Shown here: positions 61,159 to 64,000 of the stretch, one piece after another
Layout of the letters: each line of letters starts with the position of its first letter
How positions within the stretch are numbered: the first letter of the stretch is position 1
NCBI GenBank assembly: GCA_021824565.1
Contig: JAKAKL010000018.1
Span: forward strand, 1-64,000
Source: Bacteroidota bacterium
GTDB taxonomy: Bacteria > Bacteroidota > Ignavibacteria > Ignavibacteriales > Ignavibacteriaceae
DNA length: 64,000 nucleotides
Direction: 5' to 3'
Translations under genes and position numbers: made by a program
Notes under the pieces: model-generated
Told to the model about the DNA's origin: nothing
The model's database searches: none
The model's input: only the letters and a program-made list of their open reading frames with translations

Positions 61159-61460
61159 GATAGCCGTTCTCCTTGCAATTATTTTTCGGATGGGAAGAAA
61201 ATTTTATAGTAGAATTAAATCAATAGGATAATAATGTTAATCAACGTTTAACACGGCTAACCTATCAATTTGTTCAGCGCCGTTCCACTACCTAAATGTA
61301 GGTTTTTTCTTTTTTATTATTTAAACTGGGGTGAATATACTACCTATTTGGGTAGTAATTTAGTTTAAATTGATGTTTAACACAAAATGATTAAATAGAG
61401 AGATTTAAATAATTTCTTCTTTTTATTTAATTATTTTTGTAATTGTTTTTAAAAAATTTT
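61159..61460. promoter_or_regulatory. Divergent intergenic region with paired dyads upstream of the GH13 gene
   Basis: About 300 bases. Two related dyads lie 51 bases apart: ACCTA-AATG-TAGGT at 61290-61303 and TACTACC-TATTTG-GGTAGTA at 61338-61357, sharing CTACCTA. A further interrupted dyad GTTAA-N7-TTAAC is at 61236-61252, and TTTAACAC occurs at 61247-61254 and again near 61376-61383. These are candidate sites for a sugar-responsive regulator of the GH13 gene. A T-run follows the first dyad. No terminator or RNA gene is convincing. Confidence 0.4.
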
Positions 61461-62447
61461 ATGTCATTCAAACCATCATACATAGACCTATTTGATTCAG
61501 GCGAATTAAAAAAAAGAGTAATTGCCGCTGAAGAGATTCTTAAGTCATGCACAAGCTGTCCGAGAAACTGTCTGACCGACAGAACCAAAAATGAATTTGG
61601 AAAATGTCTAAGCGGATATCTTCCGATTGTTTCTGCATACACACCGCATTTTGGAGAAGAGCCTGTTTTAAGCGGAACTAATGGGGCAGGAAATATTTTT
61701 TTCGGAAATTGCAATCTTAAATGCATATACTGCCAGAATTCGGACATAAGCCAAAACTGGAAATCTGAAATCAAAAATCAGGTCAGCTTTGAAAGACTTG
61801 CAAATATTATGATCGAACTTCAGAAAAAAAATTGTCATAATATCGGACTCGTTTCACCGACGCATTTTTCCGCTCAGATTCTTAAGTCAATTGAGATAGC
61901 AATCAGCCAGGGACTTCACCTTCCCATTATTTACAACACGAACGGATATGATTCCGTCGAAATGTTAAAGCTCTATGAGAACATTGTTGATATTTATCTT
62001 CCTGATTGTAAATACGGCAACGACGAATACGCAAAGAAATATTCTAAGGTTGATGATTATTTTGAAAAGACTAAACTTGCTTTAAAGGAAATGTACCGGC
62101 AAATAGGCGACGAATTAATATTTGACGGAGAAGTTTTAGTTAGAGGAATGATAATACGTCATCTTGTTTTGCCGAATGAACTTTCAGAAACCGAGGAAGT
62201 TTTAAAATTTATTTCAAAAGAACTAAGCAATAAAGTTCATCTTTCTATAATGTCGCAATATTATCCGGCTTTTCATGCGAACAGAGATATATTAATTAAT
62301 AGGACTATTCGAGAATCTGAATATGATAGAATACTAAGACTGCTTGACAAATACGGATTTGAAAATGTTTTTACTCAGGAGATAGAAAGCTTTGAATCCT
62401 ATCGTCCCGATTTTGCTGGCAACAGGGAGAAACCATTTTCGTTTTAG
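61461..62447 (+). CDS. Radical SAM protein, PflX/pyruvate-formate-lyase-activase-like
   Basis: About 328 residues. The N-terminal CTSCPRNC and CLSGYLPIVSAYTPHFGEEPVLSG resemble COG1313 (PflX) proteins; the radical SAM cluster motif is in GNCNLKCIYCQNSDIS (C-x3-C-x2-C). NIGLVSPTHFSAQI, IIYNTNGYDSVEML and DIYLPDCKYGN complete the family pattern. The reaction is not known. I prefer ATG at 61461 over a TTG six codons upstream; neither has a clear Shine-Dalgarno. Followed by the MFS gene, 35 bases on. Confidence 0.85.
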   Translation: MSFKPSYIDLFDSGELKKRVIAAEEILKSCTSCPRNCLTDRTKNEFGKCLSGYLPIVSAYTPHFGEEPVLSGTNGAGNIFFGNCNLKCIYCQNSDISQNWKSEIKNQVSFERLANIMIELQKKNCHNIGLVSPTHFSAQILKSIEIAISQGLHLPIIYNTNGYDSVEMLKLYENIVDIYLPDCKYGNDEYAKKYSKVDDYFEKTKLALKEMYRQIGDELIFDGEVLVRGMIIRHLVLPNELSETEEVLKFISKELSNKVHLSIMSQYYPAFHANRDILINRTIRESEYDRILRLLDKYGFENVFTQEIESFESYRPDFAGNREKPFSF

Positions 62448-62482
62448 TCCATCAAATGAATTCAAATTTATAAGGAAGTTGA

Positions 62483-63874
62483 GTGAATAAACAACCGGAT
62501 ATTGAAAAAAAATTTAGAAATAAACTTCTTGCACTTCTTTTTGTAGGGGTACTAATGGCGGCGCTTGATATTGCAATCGTTGGACCGGCGTTGCCTTCAA
62601 TCCAAAAACAATTTAATATTGATGAAAGAACTATAGCGTGGATTTTTTCGATCTACGTATTGTTTAACTTAGTGGGCACACCTCTTATGGCTAAACTTGC
62701 AGATACAGTTGGAAGACGAACAATTTATATAGCTGATATAAGTTTGTTTGCAATTGGTTCTTTAGTCGTAGCTATTTCACCTACGTTTTCTATTTTGCTT
62801 TTAGGAAGAGCAATTCAGGGATTCGGTTCTGGAGGAATATTTCCTGTTGCAAGTGCGGTAATTGGCGATACTTTTCCAGAAGAAAAAAGAGGAAGCGCTC
62901 TTGGGCTTATTGGAGCTGTCTTTGGAATAGCTTTTATTATCGGTCCAATTATAGCGGGAATAATATTACTCTTTAACTGGCACTGGCTTTTTATAATTAA
63001 TATACCTATCGCAATTCTTGTCATTGTAGTAAGTATGAAGATGCTGACTAATAATAATAAAGTTTCCAAAGGAAAATTTGATTTAACGGGAATGATATTA
63101 CTTGGAGTAATATTAGCTTCACTTGCATATGGCTTTAACCAAATTAATTCAAAAGAAATATTTCAAAGTATATTTTCGTTCAGCGTATTACCTTTCATTC
63201 TGATTCCAATAATTTTAATAGTTCTTTTCAAAAGTATTGAACAGAAAATTGCTAATCCGGTTTTGCGTGTAAAATTATTTTCATCCAGGCAGGTTGTTCT
63301 TGCATCTGCTCTTGCTGCCGGCGCAGGAATTGTTGAAGCGGCAATTGTTTTTGTTCCTCCATTGCTGGTGTCTACTTTTAAAGTTACAAGTTCAACTGCA
63401 AGCTTTATGCTCTTTCCGGTTGTACTAACCATGGCGGCGGGTTCTCCGCTTGCAGGAAGAATGCTTGATAAAGTTGGATCAAAAATAGTTATAATTACCG
63501 GAACAATTTTATTAACGATCGGGATGTTTGGTATTGCGGAGAACAGCGGAAGTCTAATTTTGTTTTATGCTGCTGCATCTATCTGCGGTATAGGAATGGG
63601 TTTTTTGCTTGGCGCACCTCTTCGTTATATAATGTTGAAAGAAGCATATGAAACAGAGCGTGCATCTGCTCAGGGAGTTTTGACTTTGTTTACCGGTATC
63701 GGGCAGCTATTGGGAAGCGCTCTTGTGGGTTCAGTCGCAAGTTCTCAAGGAGGCGGTGCCGCCGGTCTTCAAATTGCTTATGGAATGGTGGGAGCAATTA
63801 TATTTTTGTTAATGATAATTTCTTTAAATCTAAAAAACCGTCCTGAAGAACTAAAAACTGTAGCAGAAAATTGA
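62483..63874 (+). CDS. MFS exporter, DHA2 (14-TM) type
   Basis: A 463-residue membrane protein with about 14 TM helices. The DHA2 motifs are visible: DIAIVGPALPSIQKQFN in TM1, LADTVGRRTIYIADI (motif A), LLLGRAIQGFGSGGIFPVASAVIGD and GAVFGIAFIIGPIIAGI (motif C). This subfamily exports drugs, amino acids or bile-like compounds by proton antiport. GTG start at 62483 preceded by AAGGAAG. Possibly co-transcribed with the radical SAM gene. Substrate is unknown. Confidence 0.9.
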   Translation: MNKQPDIEKKFRNKLLALLFVGVLMAALDIAIVGPALPSIQKQFNIDERTIAWIFSIYVLFNLVGTPLMAKLADTVGRRTIYIADISLFAIGSLVVAISPTFSILLLGRAIQGFGSGGIFPVASAVIGDTFPEEKRGSALGLIGAVFGIAFIIGPIIAGIILLFNWHWLFIINIPIAILVIVVSMKMLTNNNKVSKGKFDLTGMILLGVILASLAYGFNQINSKEIFQSIFSFSVLPFILIPIILIVLFKSIEQKIANPVLRVKLFSSRQVVLASALAAGAGIVEAAIVFVPPLLVSTFKVTSSTASFMLFPVVLTMAAGSPLAGRMLDKVGSKIVIITGTILLTIGMFGIAENSGSLILFYAAASICGIGMGFLLGAPLRYIMLKEAYETERASAQGVLTLFTGIGQLLGSALVGSVASSQGGGAAGLQIAYGMVGAIIFLLMIISLNLKNRPEELKTVAEN

Positions 63875-63882
63875 TGGCATTA

Positions 63883-64000
63883 TTACCATGCATGATCTAT
63901 TGAAAAAATTTCTTTTACAACAGGATGATGCAGAGTATAAATTTCATTTATTTTATCTGCATTGACTTCATATAATTTTTGATCATCGCATTTTAATTTT
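63883..64000 (-). CDS. 3' end of an unidentified gene (runs off the right edge)
   Basis: The last 39 codons of an open minus-strand frame end at TAA (63885-63883) with the sequence YEVNADKINEIYTLHHPVV then KEIFSIDHAW. It has no stop inside the window and converges on the MFS gene 8 bases away. The composition looks coding, but too little is present to name a family. Confidence 0.5.
   Translation of the reverse strand, partial: KLKCDDQKLYEVNADKINEIYTLHHPVVKEIFSIDHAW

Noticed and set aside
61290-61315. Terminator hairpin (ACCTA-AATG-TAGGT plus T-run)
   Set aside because: The stem has only five pairs and no plus-strand gene precedes it; a similar dyad 51 bases on argues for regulatory sites instead.

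Overview
The window is AT-rich (by eye about one third G+C), gene-dense bacterial chromosome from a Gram-negative member of the Bacteroidota/Chlorobiota/Ignavibacteriota group, most likely Ignavibacteria-like. Support: a large secreted glycosidase ends in a type IX secretion (Por) sorting domain of the NYPNPFNPST type; outer-membrane proteins, TonB-like and Lol-like proteins are present; several promoters resemble the TTG / TAnnTTTG pattern of Bacteroidota. The taxonomic call is inference from family resemblance. Nothing marks a plasmid, prophage or insertion sequence.

Layout. 1-6.6 kb: housekeeping genes on the minus strand (partial recN, NUDIX hydrolase, YkvA-like protein, secreted S9 peptidase), then a methyltransferase pair ending in an RlmD-like enzyme, and rsmI. 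6.7-8.7 kb: OPT-family transporter. 8.7-9.65 kb: a 0.9-kb gene-free stretch with a terminator, an eight-unit 42-bp tandem array with palindromic cores, and further palindromes. 9.65-23.1 kb: a compact type IV pilus (Tfp) gene set (pilin-like protein, PilC, PilB, PilT, a PilM-PilN fusion, a PilO-PilP-like fusion, secretin) running directly into a response regulator, a three-receiver hybrid kinase and an odd receiver-DHp protein. 23.1-26.5 kb: a convergent second hybrid kinase and an NtrC-type regulator. 26.5 kb: tRNA-Lys(UUU). 26.8-32.6 kb: mixed single genes (GH16 lipoprotein, WG-repeat protein, SlyD-like FKBP, DinB-like, GNAT, dCMP deaminase, EamA transporter). 32.6-37.4 kb: nucleotide-sugar operon (rfbA, rfbC, DegT aminotransferase, fcl, gmd). 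37.5-41.2 kb: dGTPase-like and recG, divergent.

41.2-45.3 kb holds a four-gene, overlapping operon: two different ATP-grasp ligases of D-Ala-D-Ala-ligase type, a GNAT acetyltransferase and a lysine-2,3-aminomutase-like radical SAM enzyme that keeps the lysine-binding aspartates. This is my best candidate for an undescribed pathway (a beta-lysine-containing, ligated and acylated small molecule). 46.5-55.1 kb: a TetR-controlled envelope operon (LolA-like protein, three FtsX/MacB-type permeases, one ATPase, a beta-barrel protein, an HExxH membrane protein, a YwqK-TonB_C fusion), with two recognisable TetR-type operators overlapping divergent promoters. 55-64 kb: TrhO-like tRNA hydroxylase, VIT1/CCC1 transporter, a 1409-residue T9SS-secreted GH13 protein, a PflX-like radical SAM protein, a 14-TM MFS exporter, and the 3' end of an unidentified minus-strand gene.

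All calls come from reading the sequence; no database search was run.
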